The notes under the pieces were generated by a model. The model worked only from the letters and a program-made list of their open reading frames with translations, had not been told where the DNA came from and searched no databases. A program made the position numbers and the translations under genes. From the NCBI GenBank assembly GCA_032622095.1, contig CP136064.1, forward strand, positions 42,249,912-42,313,911: a stretch of 64,000 bases of DNA, written 5' to 3'. Below are positions 43,901-58,600 of the stretch, piece by piece; positions within the stretch are counted from its first letter, which is position 1; every line of letters starts with the position of its first letter. This stretch comes from Siphonodentalium dalli (Eukaryota; Mollusca; Scaphopoda; Gadilida; Siphonodentaliidae).

Positions 43901-46900
43901 AAAAATATGGCCGCCAGCAGCCATATTGGATTTTACTCTTTGCATGACCAAATCCTTTGGCATGGGCTACAGGTCGTACCTTTGGTCGGATCATCATGAA
44001 ATTTGTCATGAATGTTAATATTGACATGTAGATCTATGGGAACGAGTCATTTTGGGGTCATTCGACCATAAAACATGGCTGCCAGCAACCATCTTGGATT
44101 TTACTCTTTGCATGACTAAATCCCTTGGCACACCCTACAGTCCACTTCCCTCATCACCAAACTTCATATTAATCTTGATATTGATCTACTAGATGGAAGC
44201 TATCAAATGTTTTTGAATTTCATTGGAAAACATAGCCATCAGCAACCATCTTGGATTTTACTTTATATATCTCTTCATGTTGATAATCTAGTATTACTTA
44301 GACCTTTCAAATTTCCGCATTCCTAATCGCTCCATTGACTGTAACACATGAAATTATTCCCTTTCCAAGTTGAGCTACAGTGTCATTGACACTTTCATAT
44401 TGACATCTGTTCGGTCAACTGAAATTATACCCAGAGCTAGCCAAGGCAGAGGTGGATTGTTTTGTTGCCGTGTGCCCCAGAAAAAAATAATTTAATTAAA
44501 AACGTAACATGCATGCTTTTCAAATTTTTGGCCTGAGAAACTGGAAATTGACTTTGCATGGCCTTAGTTACATTCGTAGTTTATGTATTTTGTATCCTCG
44601 TATTGTATTTTGTATTCTCGTATTGTATTTTTTTTCCGTTGTTGTTGGGTCGTTTCCGGCCAAAGGCCGGGTAGGATGGTCGGGCTGCAGTATGCACGTC
44701 CCTTCACCCTTGTCTTGATTATTCGATGGGGATCGATCTTGTGGCTGTATTGTATTTTATGCATATGATCAGTTTTTATACCCAGTTGAAGAGTCAGTGG
44801 GATGTAGAATACTATACCACACATAAAACCTAATAGCTCTTAACAAACATGATCTGATTTATGACTTCTACTCATAAATGTCTTCCTGAAAATTAAACAT
44901 TCGCATTGCAATGGCATCATAAATTATTAATTACGTACAATTGGCCAAATTAATGTCATCTTTATTTCAGGGTGTAAAGTTTCTCAGGCGATTTAAACAG
45001 CTGCTCAATCCGGCTCAAGTATTCGATCTTATGAATGGGGGACCATATCCAGGGTGAGTCTAAATACAAAATTAACCATTTCTTTACAAATGGAGTTTTT
45101 AAAGTGTACATCGGAATGGACTATTATTCATTTGGAGGGATGCACTGGAAATATACGCAGATGCCAAACAAGCAAACAGATAATACAAATGCAGAGAGAT
45201 TTTTATTTTGGTGGGAAATGTTAAAAAAAATAATTTCAATGGGCCGTTTATTGGAACTTATTATGAATATTTTCTAAGGGAACTACTCATCAATGGTTAA
45301 TTAAATGATGTTTGCGATTGGGAGTGCTTTCAAATCAGTGTCCTGCGGATATCTGCAAATTCCATTCCAGAGTTATTCTTATTTTAAATAATCCCATATT
45401 TAAATTTTGCGTCATGGGTGTACTCCAGCACCCATTCTGCAACCTCTTGTTGCGAGTGGACTTTATTACACTCTCATTCATAGAATTACAGTGTTCTTGC
45501 TGTGTCGTATTTACAAATCTGTATGCCATATGTTCCATACAGACCCCGTTGAGGTCACACTACGTAAATGACGTTCGCCTCAACCATGAAACCGGAACTA
45601 TAAAATAAAAGCATGATCACACATGACAAAGCAAGCCCTGTATGTGTACCCTGATAAATCATGTAAGTCTGTTGTTTTTTTTTAATTTACATATTTCTAT
45701 GACAGGTGGCATGTAATAAACACAGAATGATGTGTGTGTTAATGGGTTTGTTGATATGGCACTTGTGCCATGGTAAGTGCCATGGTATTCGCATCAATCC
45801 CATTAACACACCCGTGTCATTCTCTGTATGTAGATATTGGATAAAATAATATCACACTGAGCTGAAGTAGAGTAATGCTCTAATTAATCGACTCCTTAAC
45901 CACAGCAGAATTATGGGTAACTTTTCAGGATTTAGTCGGAAATATGGCTTGTTGCCATTCATCGGAAAGCTCTCCCCAAGAGCTTTCCGATGAATGGCAA
46001 CAAGCCATATTTCCGACTAAATCCTGAAAAGTTACCCATAATTCTGCTGTGGTTATGCAGTCGATTAATTAGGGCATTACTGTATGTTATTTTTGATCTT
46101 TCAGATTGAGATTATTCCAGAAATTTGACTCATTCCGTATCCTAGTTTGTGGTGGTGATGGCAGCATCGGCTGGGTGCTATCAGAGATTGACAATATTGA
46201 TATACATAGACAGGTACTCAACATTAATCAAGGCTTTTAGATCATGCCATGAATCTCTACTCTTGCTGGAGATAATATTCCACAGTTCAAAAACTGGGAA
46301 TTTTTGATGTTCTGACAGGGAAATTTATGGCATTGAAATGAGAACGCATTTAATTTATTTCTTAGTCAAAGTCTGTGCCTTGATACTGTATATCACAGTA
46401 GGTGAAGATCCCAGGTCGAGATTCAAGCCTTGAAATAGGGTGTCTGTCATTTGCAGAATGAGGTCCCCAGAGGGTGAATTTAGTGATGCTACCCCGCTGC
46501 TGAGGTGTAAGCAGAATGAGGTCCCCAGAGGGTGAATTTGGTGATGCTAGCCCGCTATGCGGTGTAGCATCACTAAATTCACCCTCTGGGGACCTCATTC
46601 TGCAAATGACAGACTACCTGCTTTTCAAAGTTCAGCTGAGTTGTGTCTGTAGGCAGTTATTTATATCGATCACATTATTGTTGCTAAGTGCTTGGAAATC
46701 TTATATTGGGCTGACTTAATGTGCTGCATGGGCTAGTCTCAAATTATTAGCAGATTTTGTGAAATAAATAAGAATACATTCAGCTTTTTTATGGGAAAAA
46801 AGCTATATTAATACAAGAAATGAATGTAGTGAGTGTGTGTGTTATTGGTGCCCCAACGACCACAGCATCATATTTCCCAATAACACACACACACACACTA

Positions 46901-49900
46901 CATTCATTTCTTAAATATCACATGATAAAATGATTCTTTTCAGAAGGCAATATGTTTACCTTAGTAATTTATATTCTATGATAACCTTATCATGTTTCTG
47001 TATAATAGATGTCTGTTTATACTTTTCAGTGTCAAGTTGGCGTTTTGCCATTTGGGACTGGCAATGACCTAGCTAGGGTCTTAGGATGGGGCTCAGCATA
47101 TGATGATGATACTCAACTGCCACTTATCCTGGAGAAAATGGAACATTCCCAAATCAAAATGTTGGATAGGTAAGTTAAAATTTCGTATTCATTCTTTTCA
47201 AATTCTGAATAAATTATCCCATTGAGTTATAAAAGTTTAAATTGGAATGGTATATTATTCATTTGGAGGGGTGTACAGAAAAATGAGCGGACAAATGAAA
47301 AGATAATTCAAGTGCAGAAGGATTCCTATTCATTGATGATAATTGATGGTATATGGGAATATATAATGATTTTCAGAATATTTTATAATGCTTTAACATT
47401 TTCCAATCTTTACCGTCAACACTTGATTAATAAACTTGGTATCTAATTGGACTTTGATCGGTAATGCCACTGTAACAGTAATGTTTACATAATAATAGTT
47501 TCAATATGCAAAATCTGATTTTTGGAGAGTTATTAATAATGAAATAAGAACACTTAATATATTTTTACATGCAATTGTTGATGATAGTTCTTTTACAGTC
47601 TAAAATTAAATTGATGTTATTTTGCATTTAACCTTTTCATGACAGGAGCTGCGCTGGTGCAGCAGTAAAGATCCTGTGCCAGTGCATTCTCTTATATATG
47701 CGAGTAGGGAACCTCACCTATATAAGAGCATGCACTGGCTTACAAGGTCAAAGTAAATGTTGTTAGGCCAATGTATTCTCTTATATAGGCGAGGCTCCAT
47801 ATGGGAGACTCGCATATATATGAGAATGCATTGGCACAGGGTTTTCCCCAAAATTTCAGCAAGCTCCAGACATAGAAGGGATAAGCATTCAGAAAATTGT
47901 GAAAAGTTTGAATAATTTAGCTCTGATCATCTTGTCAAGAAAAATAATAAAAGAATAGTGTAGTAGACTCTTTATTGCAGTTTCACCTCTCTTCAATTTT
48001 ATTTATTTTATAGTTTTAAAACCAAAACACTTTGAGATATTTGATCCTTATATAGAAAACAAGAGGCCGATCACGATTGGCAGATGTTTAACCCATCCCT
48101 TGGCGATAGTAAATTACTACAATCGGAATCATAAATTAGAGTTTTGATGTTGAATTATAGAGTATACTGTTATGTGCTATTATAGACAAATGTACATAAC
48201 ACAAATTTTGGGTCACTCGCATATATAAGAGAATGCACTGGCATAGGATCTGTAATGCTGCATTAGCACAGCCTTGGATTAAAGATGAAATGGTGACCCC
48301 GGACATGGAATACTTGGGTTAATAGAGTCCAATTTAAGTTTACAATGATAATATATCAAATTCTACCAACAACACAGCCATAAAAAAGCCACCTCACTGC
48401 TGACCCATTAATATAAATTATATAGCAAAGTTGTCAACTAATCACTGGCATTGTTTATGCTTGGCATCTCTATAAACCTATAACATTTATAATGACCTCA
48501 GACCATCTGTAGAGTGATATACTCAGCTGTGCAATGCAGCTAAGATTTTCTAGTCTACTGTTAATGGCATGTCATGTGTATTGTTGAAACATTTAAAAAA
48601 AATTAGATACCATAACTTTCTTTATCTGCACATTGGAATAAGAGACATCAAAAAATTATATAGCCATATTAATAGCTAAGTAGTCCAAAGGCATGGGATG
48701 GAATTGTGAATTGAGTTTAATATCGCTTCAAACAAATTTACCAGTACATAACACAAGATTTTGGACCGATTTAAACAAAATTTTGTGTGGTGGCAGAGTT
48801 ATAATGGTGTTAGTGTTTCAAATTTTGTTAACTTTAAAAAAAAAGAAGAAAAAATTTAAATTGAGCAAGGAGTTCAATGTAAATTAAATTTAAATAGTTT
48901 GATATATTGTTTTTTATTTTATTTTTTTTAAAAGTTAAATGGAGCAAAGGAATTCAAGCTCAATATTTTTTTTTATAAAAGGGTGAATATTTTTTGAAAA
49001 AGGGCTATAACTCGGATCAAACCCATATTCAAATTCGATCTGTCTTTTCAGGTGAGAAATTCATATACAAAATTTGGTTCTGATCAGATAGAAAATGTTT
49101 GAGTTGTCGCACCATGCAATTATATTATATATGAATACTGGCATTCAAATTTGGTGTCAACATATTGTTTTATTAATTTCACTAAAATGATGATATGCAC
49201 TGAATACAGTTTTATCTCACAAAACACTCTTCTATTAAACTGGCCACCTGGACAGCCAGCATTCATTGTACCAATTTATTCATCTGCTCGAGTAACATCA
49301 TTGTACAAATATAGACTTTCAGCAAAGACCAAGCCATGTGGCCCACGTTTATCTAACCTTGTATCCTGCTCGATGATTTATTATGTTTTCCCCGGAATGA
49401 TTTGTGAATGCCATTACAACAGAACTGTGATTAAGTATTCAGAAAATACAGAAAAGTTTGAATAATTTAGCAGATCAATAATGAGTGTGTCATTGTAGTG
49501 ATTTAATTACTCTTGTGTTCATTCTCAGGCAATTTATCATTTTGATCTCATACAACATTTATGCTACCACCATCTGAGCATTACACATTTTCGCAATCCA
49601 AAAACATTGATATCAACAGAACTCAACCATTTCTTCGTTAATTTTAAATGTTTCCTAATCATTATGTTTCCTGCCTGCTTTATGCACTTTAGACCTTGCT
49701 GAGTTGTACATTATTGCCATATTAGGTCATCTGATAACGTTTCCGGATATTACTCTTTCTCATTCAAGATGTTTCCTGGCTTCTTTACAAACCTCAGAGT
49801 TCACTGGGTTTATATCCCTTTCATGATGGGAGCTTCCTGAATTTTTGCGAAAACCCTGTGCCAATGTATTCTTTTATATATTGGAGTCGACCATAGGTCA

Positions 49901-52610
49901 CCTCGCATATATAAGAGAATGCATTGACCTAACAAATTTTATATTTTTATAATTGTTAAAGAATGACAGAAAAAATGAAAAAAATGTTTAAAAAATGATT
50001 AAAGAATGTAAGAAATAATGATAATAAATGATAAAAAAAAAGCTAAAAACATACCACAAATATTTCGTACTGATTAAAACTCTCCCCGACAGATTGAAGT
50101 TAAATTGTTAAAGAATGTAAGTAAAAATGATAAAAAATAATAAAAATTGTTAAAGAATGCAAGAAAAATTTATAAAAATGTTAGGCCAATGCATTCTTTT
50201 ATATATGGGAATCAACCATAGGTCACCTCGCATATATAAGAGAATGCATTGGCCTAACAAATTTTATATTATATTTTTATAATTGTTAAAGAATGAAAGA
50301 AAAAATGATAAAAAATTGTTAAAGAATGTAAGAAAAAATGATAAAAATTGATAAAGAATACGAACTAATTATAAAAACTTGTTCAAGAATGTAAGAAAAA
50401 ATTATCAAAAATGAGAATTATTTTTATAGAATGTAAGAAAATATAATAAAAAATATTAAAATTGTTAATGAATGCAAGAAAAATTTATAAAAAATGTTAG
50501 GCCAATGCATTCTTTTATATATGGGAATCAACCATAGGTCACCTCGCATATATAAGAGAATGCATTGGCCTAACAAATTTTATATTATATTTTTATAATT
50601 GTTAAAGAATGAAAGAAAAAATGAAAAAAATGATAAAACAAATTGTTAAAGAATGTAAGAAATAATGATAACAAATGATAAAAATTGTTAAATAATGTAA
50701 GAAAAAAATGATAAAAATTCATAAAGAATAAGAAAAAATGAAAAAAAATGATAAAAACTTGTTAAAGAATGTAAGAAAAATTATCAAAAATGACAAAATT
50801 GTTATAGAATGTAAGAACATATAATAAAAAATAAGAAAAATTGTTAAAGAATGTAAGTAAAAAGGATTAAAAATTATCAAAATTGTTAAAGAATGCAAGA
50901 AAAATTGATAAAAAATTGTTAGGCCAATGCATTCTCTTATATATGTGAGGCGACCTATGGTCGACTCGCATATATAAGAGTATGCATTGGCACCGGGTCT
51001 TTAATGTTGCGCCAGCAGATAAACAAACTATTTCATTTCTCAGGGAAAACTTCTTTCCCCCAAAAAACCTGCTCCAATGAGAGTCCAGGATCGCCCAAGA
51101 GTGAACTGTTGAAATTACGACATAGGCATGCTCTAGGAATACGATAGCGGCTGTGTAATAAATGTGTGTCCCGGTCTATTGATGTTCATATGTATATTTT
51201 TGTCGACATTTCCTTAAAAATTTAAGCCACTTTAACCCTTTACTCAACAGAAGGGCCCTGTGCCAATGCATTCTCTTATATATGCGAGTCGACCATAGGT
51301 CGCCTCGCATATATAAGAGAATGCATTGGCTTAACACATTAAAAATTATAAAATTGTTAAAGAATGTAAGAAAAAATGTTAAAAAAAGGATTTTTTTTAG
51401 GCCAATGCATTCTCTTATATATGCGAGGCGACCTATGGTCGACTCGCATATATAAGAGAATGCATTGGCACAGGGCATAACTGTAACTATCACAATGTGG
51501 TCAAGGAGCCGATTCCAATGATATCCATATTTGTATGGTTCTATTGAGACAGACCGAAGATATTTTAGGCTGTTGAAGCTTTATTTGGCCGGTTTTGGCT
51601 GGTTTGTTGGGTAAAGGGTTAAGTTAATTTCCCATTTCTGAGTCCCCGTTCGTTGTTCTGAAACTCTGTGCGTGCAACTTGTTTATTCACGTTCAATCTG
51701 TCGGGGAGAGTTTTAATCAGTACAAAATATTTGTGGTATGTTTTTAGCTTTATTTGACGAAGACCAAACTTCATATGGATCTTTGGGCTGACTTCTAGAG
51801 GGGAGCCATCAATTTTTTACGATGTTTATTAAAAACATGGCTGCCAGCAGCCATCTTGGATTTCACATTTGAATCCATCGACACACTCTGCAGCAAATAT
51901 TAATTATAGAAATGTTTTTTTAAATTTTCACAAGCATGCTGAAGATCACCTTCTAGATGGGTGCTGTCAAATTCGAAAGATTTTCGATGATAAACATGGC
52001 CACCGGCAGTCATCTTGGACATTCTTAACATAGCTAAATACTTTGGGATGCCCTACAGTCAACATTTTTCATCCAATTGATCCCAAACGTCATATGGCTC
52101 TTCGGATTGACCTCTGGTATAACTTATATATTTAAACTTTCTGCATTCTTTATCTCTCTATTGACTGTAATGTATGACAGTTTCCCCTCTCTTCTAAGTA
52201 GAGCTACAGTGTCATTGACACTTTCATTAATACTAACATGCACAGAATTGAGATCGAACAGACATGTTTCCCAGTTCATATTTCCGTAACATTTGTTCAA
52301 CTTGTGATATATCTTGACTGCAATTTCTGTAAAAAATATCATCAGTCATACTTGATTCAGAAATTTTTGATGAAATAAATCACATGGAATCCATTAACCC
52401 TTTGAGTGCCAGGGGCCGATCTCATTTTACCCTGTGCCAATGCATTCTCTTATATATGCGAGTCGACCATATGTCGCCTCGCATATATAAGAGAATGCAT
52501 TGGCCTAAATTTTTTTTATTATTTTTATGTTTACCCATACCATAGTTTGGTAAACATAGTGTCGTTGTCCGGATTGACCACTCGTCTTTAGTCCGTCCGT
52601 CCGTCCGTCC

Positions 52611-52644
<34 letters not shown>

Positions 52645-55600
52645 AGACACTTTACGCATGGTGCGATAACTCGAACATTTTATATCTGATCGGAACCAAA
52701 TTTTGTATATGAATTTCTCAGCATAAAAGACAGATCGAGTTCGAATATGGGTTTGATCCGACTATTTTTACCTGAGTTATGGCCCTTTTTCCAAAAAATA
52801 TTCACTCTTAAAAAAAATAAATAATTCCTTGCTCAATCTAACAAAACGAAAACAAAATAAAATAATTAAAAACTAACACTATTATAACTCCGCCAAGGGT
52901 ACCCCGAGTCAGCACACCAAATTTTGTTTAAATCGGTCCAAAATATTGTCATGTACTGGTGAATTTGTTTGGAGCCATATTCACCAATTCCATCCCATGA
53001 CTTTGGACTACTTAGCTATTAATATGGCTATATTGATGTCTCTTATGCCAATGTGCAGATAAAAGCTATGGTATCTAAACAAAATTAAAGTTTCAACAAT
53101 ACACAGCACATGCTGTTTAATAAAGGGTTTTGTAGGTTAAGTTACCAAAATGGGCTTTAGAACATTGCTAAAATCATTTAGCTAATCTTGAGATTCAAGT
53201 GTCTTTATGCAACTGGGGTTCAGTTATTTGATCAATTTAAATTTAAAGAGAATTCCATAACTTCTGATTTTATATGTATATCCTCTCTGGTATTTTCTAA
53301 ACTAACTGCCAATTGGGTAAATTAATGAGACATGGGTCAGATTTTCGAACACTGTTGATTGCCTGTTGATAATGAAACAAAGTGATATGTTTTTAATCAC
53401 TTCATGTCATCTGCCATGTAGAGAATGATTTGTTTGTTATCACAAGAGCCAGCCAGTCTGACAGCCACTTTCAATGCAAAGGCTATTTAGGCATCTGTTA
53501 TCAGACCCAACACATCACAACCTAACATGTAACTAACAGGGAAAGCTGCACAACTGAGATCTATAAGGATATTTTGCAGAGAACACTTGATCACTCTTGC
53601 TTGGATATTCTTGATTCTACATGTTAATACCTGTGTGCAGATTCTTGTCTTGCTTGGATATTCTTGATCCTCTTGCTTGGATATTCTTGATTCTACATGT
53701 TAATACCTGTGTGCAGTTCTTATCTTGCTTGGATATTCTTGATCCCCTTGCTTGGATATTCTTGATTCTACATGTTAATACCTGTGTGCAGATTCTTGTC
53801 ATGCTTGGATAATCTTGATCCTCTTGCTTGGATAATCTTGATTCTACATGTTTAATAATACATGTGTGCAGATTCTTTTCTTGCTTGGATAATCTTGATT
53901 CTATCTGTTCATACCTTTGTGCAGTTCTTTACTGCAGAATGTTCTTCTTTCTACTCATCAATACTTAGGACGTATCTTGACCAGACTATGGCTTATGGAT
54001 TTTCGCGTTCAAACTGAAAATAGCTGATCACTATCGCCAAGGTATGGGTTAAACATCTGCCGATCGTGATCGGCCTCTCGTTTTTAAATAAATGTTTCTT
54101 AAATTTTTTAGGACATAAAATAAAAAACATCCATTACCCTGCAGGGAGCCCCACACATATATAGAAGCATATAGAAGAGTGTCGTCTGCTCATGTTTGTC
54201 TGGGGCTCTGTATGGGTGAAATTATAAAATTGTTAAAGAATACAAGAAAAAATTATTAAAATTGTTAAAAATTGTTAAGCCAATGCATTCTCTTATATAT
54301 GCGAGGCGACCTATGGTCGACTCGCATATATAAGAGAATGCATTGGCACAGGGTATATGGTTTGATACAAAAATCGGACCTGGCACTCAAAGGGTTAACA
54401 AACTTATTATGGACATCTGATGGGGAAATACTGGCGCTAGCTCATACGAAGGTGGAATGCTTCATTGGTATGTGCCTCAGAAATAAGAAATAGGATATAA
54501 ATAGGCACGCAAACATGCTTTTCAAAATAATTTGGCCTGACAAACGGGAAATTAACTTTGTATCAAGTCTGCAAATAGTGTGTCTGTCATTTGCAGAATG
54601 AGTTCCTCAGAGGGTGAATTTAGTTCACCCTCAGGGGACCTCATTCTGCTTAGACTTCATCTTCTGGGAAATATAAATAGTCTCAAATAAACATTGTTTT
54701 TAGTTACTATTTCCCTTCTGGGAAGTTTCTATATCCCCTAATTTGCGGAAGATAAAATGCATAATTGAGGTGACTAATGGGTTTACTTACATCACCAACT
54801 TCAATCTGATCCTAGTGTCACTAAATTCACCTTCTGGGGACCTCATTCTGCAAATGACAGACACACTATTTGCAGCGTTGCTTTGCATGGCCTTGTTCAA
54901 TAGTATTTTGTGTAAATCTGCTGTACATTTACAGTAATGCTCAAATTAATCGACTCCTTAACCACAGCAGAATTATGGGTAACTTTTCAGGATTTAGTCG
55001 GAAATATGGAAAAATTCAGCTTTCCGATGAATGGCAACAAGCCATATTTCCGACTAAATCCTGAAAAGTTACCCATAATTCTGCTGTGGTTAAGGAGTCG
55101 ATTAATTAGAGCATTACTGTATCATTTCTATTCTCTTGAATTACAGGTGGAGTATATTGACGTATGAAGGTTCCATGCCTCCACCCAGGAAGATCTCACA
55201 ACAGTTTGATCCTATATCCAGATACGAAGATTCCGTCGCCACTCACCTGTCAAAAATACTCCATTCAGAAGATCATAGTATTGTCTTAAATTCTGCAAAG
55301 TAAGTTAATTCATGATTGCATTAAGATAGTTTTTCTCTTCCTAGCAAGTTTTATATAGTTTACGGGGTATGAAATAATAGATACGAATCGAGGACACCTG
55401 CCCGGAAAAAACTTCTATCAATTAATATTGATTTTATTTTAAATTTTTCTCATATAATCCTGGTAGATTAAAGGTACGGGTGGCGTTCTTTGCAGAAATA
55501 TTCATATTTGTTCAAATCGCCATCAACAGAAGGAATATATTTAGTTTTGTTCATATTGCAAACATAATCATCGCGTATATAGTATATTGTCGTCATGACG

Positions 55601-58600
55601 TACGATGGTATACGTAAACAAGAGCCTGCTCGTGTTACAGAAGTTTTGCTTCTGTTTACATAACACAGCTCAATTCTATTGGTTAATCACACACAAATTA
55701 TATAAACGCTCTTTATTATTTCCATATCAGGAAACAGTAACAAATAATGCTCTTTATGTTTACCATATCCGGAACTAAACAAAAGCCAGATTCCTTAAGG
55801 TTTTTTGCTTTTGTTTACATAACAAATGAAAAACATTTGACAATAACATACTGTTTATGCCATATTTCTGATTGGTATAAGAACAAAATCTGTCTATATT
55901 TTACTATTCTTTCTGTTTATGGCGGTTTTTGACGGAGGTTAATATTTTAACAGCATGCCCACCGCCAACGCCGCCCGTATCTTTAAAAGGGGATATTTTT
56001 AGAACAGCAATCTTGCGAAAATGTTCGGAACGTACCAAGAGGGAGAACTCTTATCTTGTTATCACATGCTATCAGGAGATTTCACCTCAATAGTAAGCTT
56101 TGCTGCATCGGAAATAAACCACTTTATTATGCCTTGATAGGCAAATAATATACCAAATCTTTAGTTTAATCTGTGTTTTATTCACAAATAAGCAATTTGT
56201 AGTCTTGAAATCTGGTTTTATAAAAACGATGTTGTTGTAATTGTACCCAGAAGAGATAGACTATGTTTAACCCTTTCAGTGCCAAGTTCGATTTTTGTAT
56301 CAACCCATATTTCCTTGATCATTTTTCAAATTTATTGATTATAATAATGTGATACATTATTATAATCAATAAATTTGAAAAATGATCAAGGAAATATGGG
56401 TTGATGCAAAAATCGGACTTGGCACTGAAAGGGTTAACCCTCTGATGACTGAAAACTAACAAGTATCTAAAGAGTGTCGATGAGCAGTGGGCATTTTTTG
56501 GGAGGGCGATTCATGGTGACCCACTCAAATTCAAAATCTTGAGTGGAGAGGATTATCGAGGCCCTATGGTTTAATCAACATGTTGGTGGCAACCTTACTA
56601 AATATCACCGAAACATACAGTAATGCCATAACTAAAAGGACTCCTTAACCACAGCAGAAATTATGGGTAACTTTTCAGGACTTAGTTGGAAATATGGCTT
56701 GTTGCCATTCATTGGAAAGCTCTCCCCGAGAGCTTTCCTATGAATGGCAACAAGCCATATTTCTGACTAAATCCTGAAAAGTTACCCATAATTCTGCTGT
56801 GGTTAAGGAGTCGTTTAATTAGGGCATTATATACTGTACCTTGAATCACTGGCATTCAATGCGAACCTCTTATATGCCACAGGAATTGCATTGCATAGGC
56901 CTTCAATTCCGATATTTAATTATAGCAAAAAACATGTGAAAAAGTCTTAAGACAAGACCATTATCAATATTTAGTTCATACTGTTCTAAAATAAATTGAA
57001 AATTACTTGCAAGTTATTGCATAACAATCCTAAAATAGAGGGTACAAAACAGAACAATCGAATGCAGAAACAATCAAAATAATATATATGAATATTTATT
57101 GACAAATAAATCATTTTAAAAATCTGTCATTATGGCCATTTGGGATGTGCAATATTAAAATAAGTAGCGTGTTGTTTAAAAAAAAATACATATGGTGTAA
57201 AATTTTCTAAGTAGTTGATGTATATTGACAATTCTCATGGTTCGCTTTGATCCTTAGTGAGTCCTGCATGTTAGTCTGGAGAGTTACAATTACTGAATAG
57301 ATTCTTACAGTCAGTTATAAAAGTATACATTGAAATAGTTTGTTATTTATTTACAAGTGCAGAAAACTTTGGATTCACATTGATTCCTTTGCATGCAGTG
57401 ATCAGATAAGTTGAAGGACATTTGTTGAACATATTATCTAAACATACAGTAATGCTCTAATTAATCGACTCCTTAACCACAGCAGAATTATGGGTAACTT
57501 TTCAGGATTTAGTCGGAAATATGGCTTGTTGCCATTCATCGGAAAGCTCTAGGCGAGAGCTTTCCGATGAATGGCAACAAGCCATATTTCCGACTAAATC
57601 CTGAAAAGTTATCCATAATTCTGCTGTGGTTAAGAAGTCGATTAATTAGAGCATTACTGTATCCCAAGTGAACTACAGCACATCCTTTTCTTTCAGAGTT
57701 TTGTGTGAAACTGTGAAAGACTTTGTTGCAAAAGTTGGAATTGCTCACAAAAATGACCCAGAAGATGAAAAAGATAGTGATGAATCTATATCCAATAAGG
57801 TAGAATGTTTGCATACAATTACATACGCATACACACAGTATGGTTTACGTTTTATACACCCGTTTTTAAAACGGGACTTATTATGTTTTTTGTCTCTGTC
57901 TTTTGTTATTTCATTTTCTGAGGATAAATTTAGTTCCACTGAACTAACTAAATGGAATGAAATTTGGTATATACAACCATAGAATATGGGTCAAGTTATA
58001 TATTGGGTTCTGTCTGCCAATTTTTACCAGAGTTGCAGCCCTTTTTGTCCGCCGACCCAACGGGTTCGGAGGACTATTATAATCAGCCTGTGCGTCCGTC
58101 CGTCCGTTCGTGCGTCCGAGGTTTCCGGATGATAACTTTAGTTAGAGTGAACCAAATTAAATTAAATTTGGTATGTGGGTTTACTAGCAGAATAGACAGG
58201 TCAAGTTCGAATTCTGGTTCCGTCCGCCAATTTTCACCAGAGTTATGCCCCCTTTTTTACTTAGAATTTGACCGTCTGTTAACATTTTTGGTTTCCGACC
58301 GATAACTCCAGTTTGGATTATTTGATCTGAACCAAAGTTGGTATGTGTATTTCCCAGCTAAAGATACAGGCCAAGTTCGAATATGGGTTCCGTCCAATTA
58401 TTTTTACATGAGTTACGGCCCTTTTTCGACTTAGAATTTGACCGTCTGTTAACATTTTTGGTTTCCGACCGATAACTCCAGTTTGGATTATTTGATCTGA
58501 ACCAAATTTGGTATGTGTCTTTCTCCCAGCAAAACACAGGTCAAGTTCAAATTCGGGTTCCGCCCGCCAATTTTCACCAGAGTTATGTCCCTTTTTGACA

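Noticed and set aside
49151-49465. 104-codon frame in intron 8
   Set aside because: No recognised domain, no splice sites that fit the DGK phase, and the gene is complete across this intron (DRWS junction).
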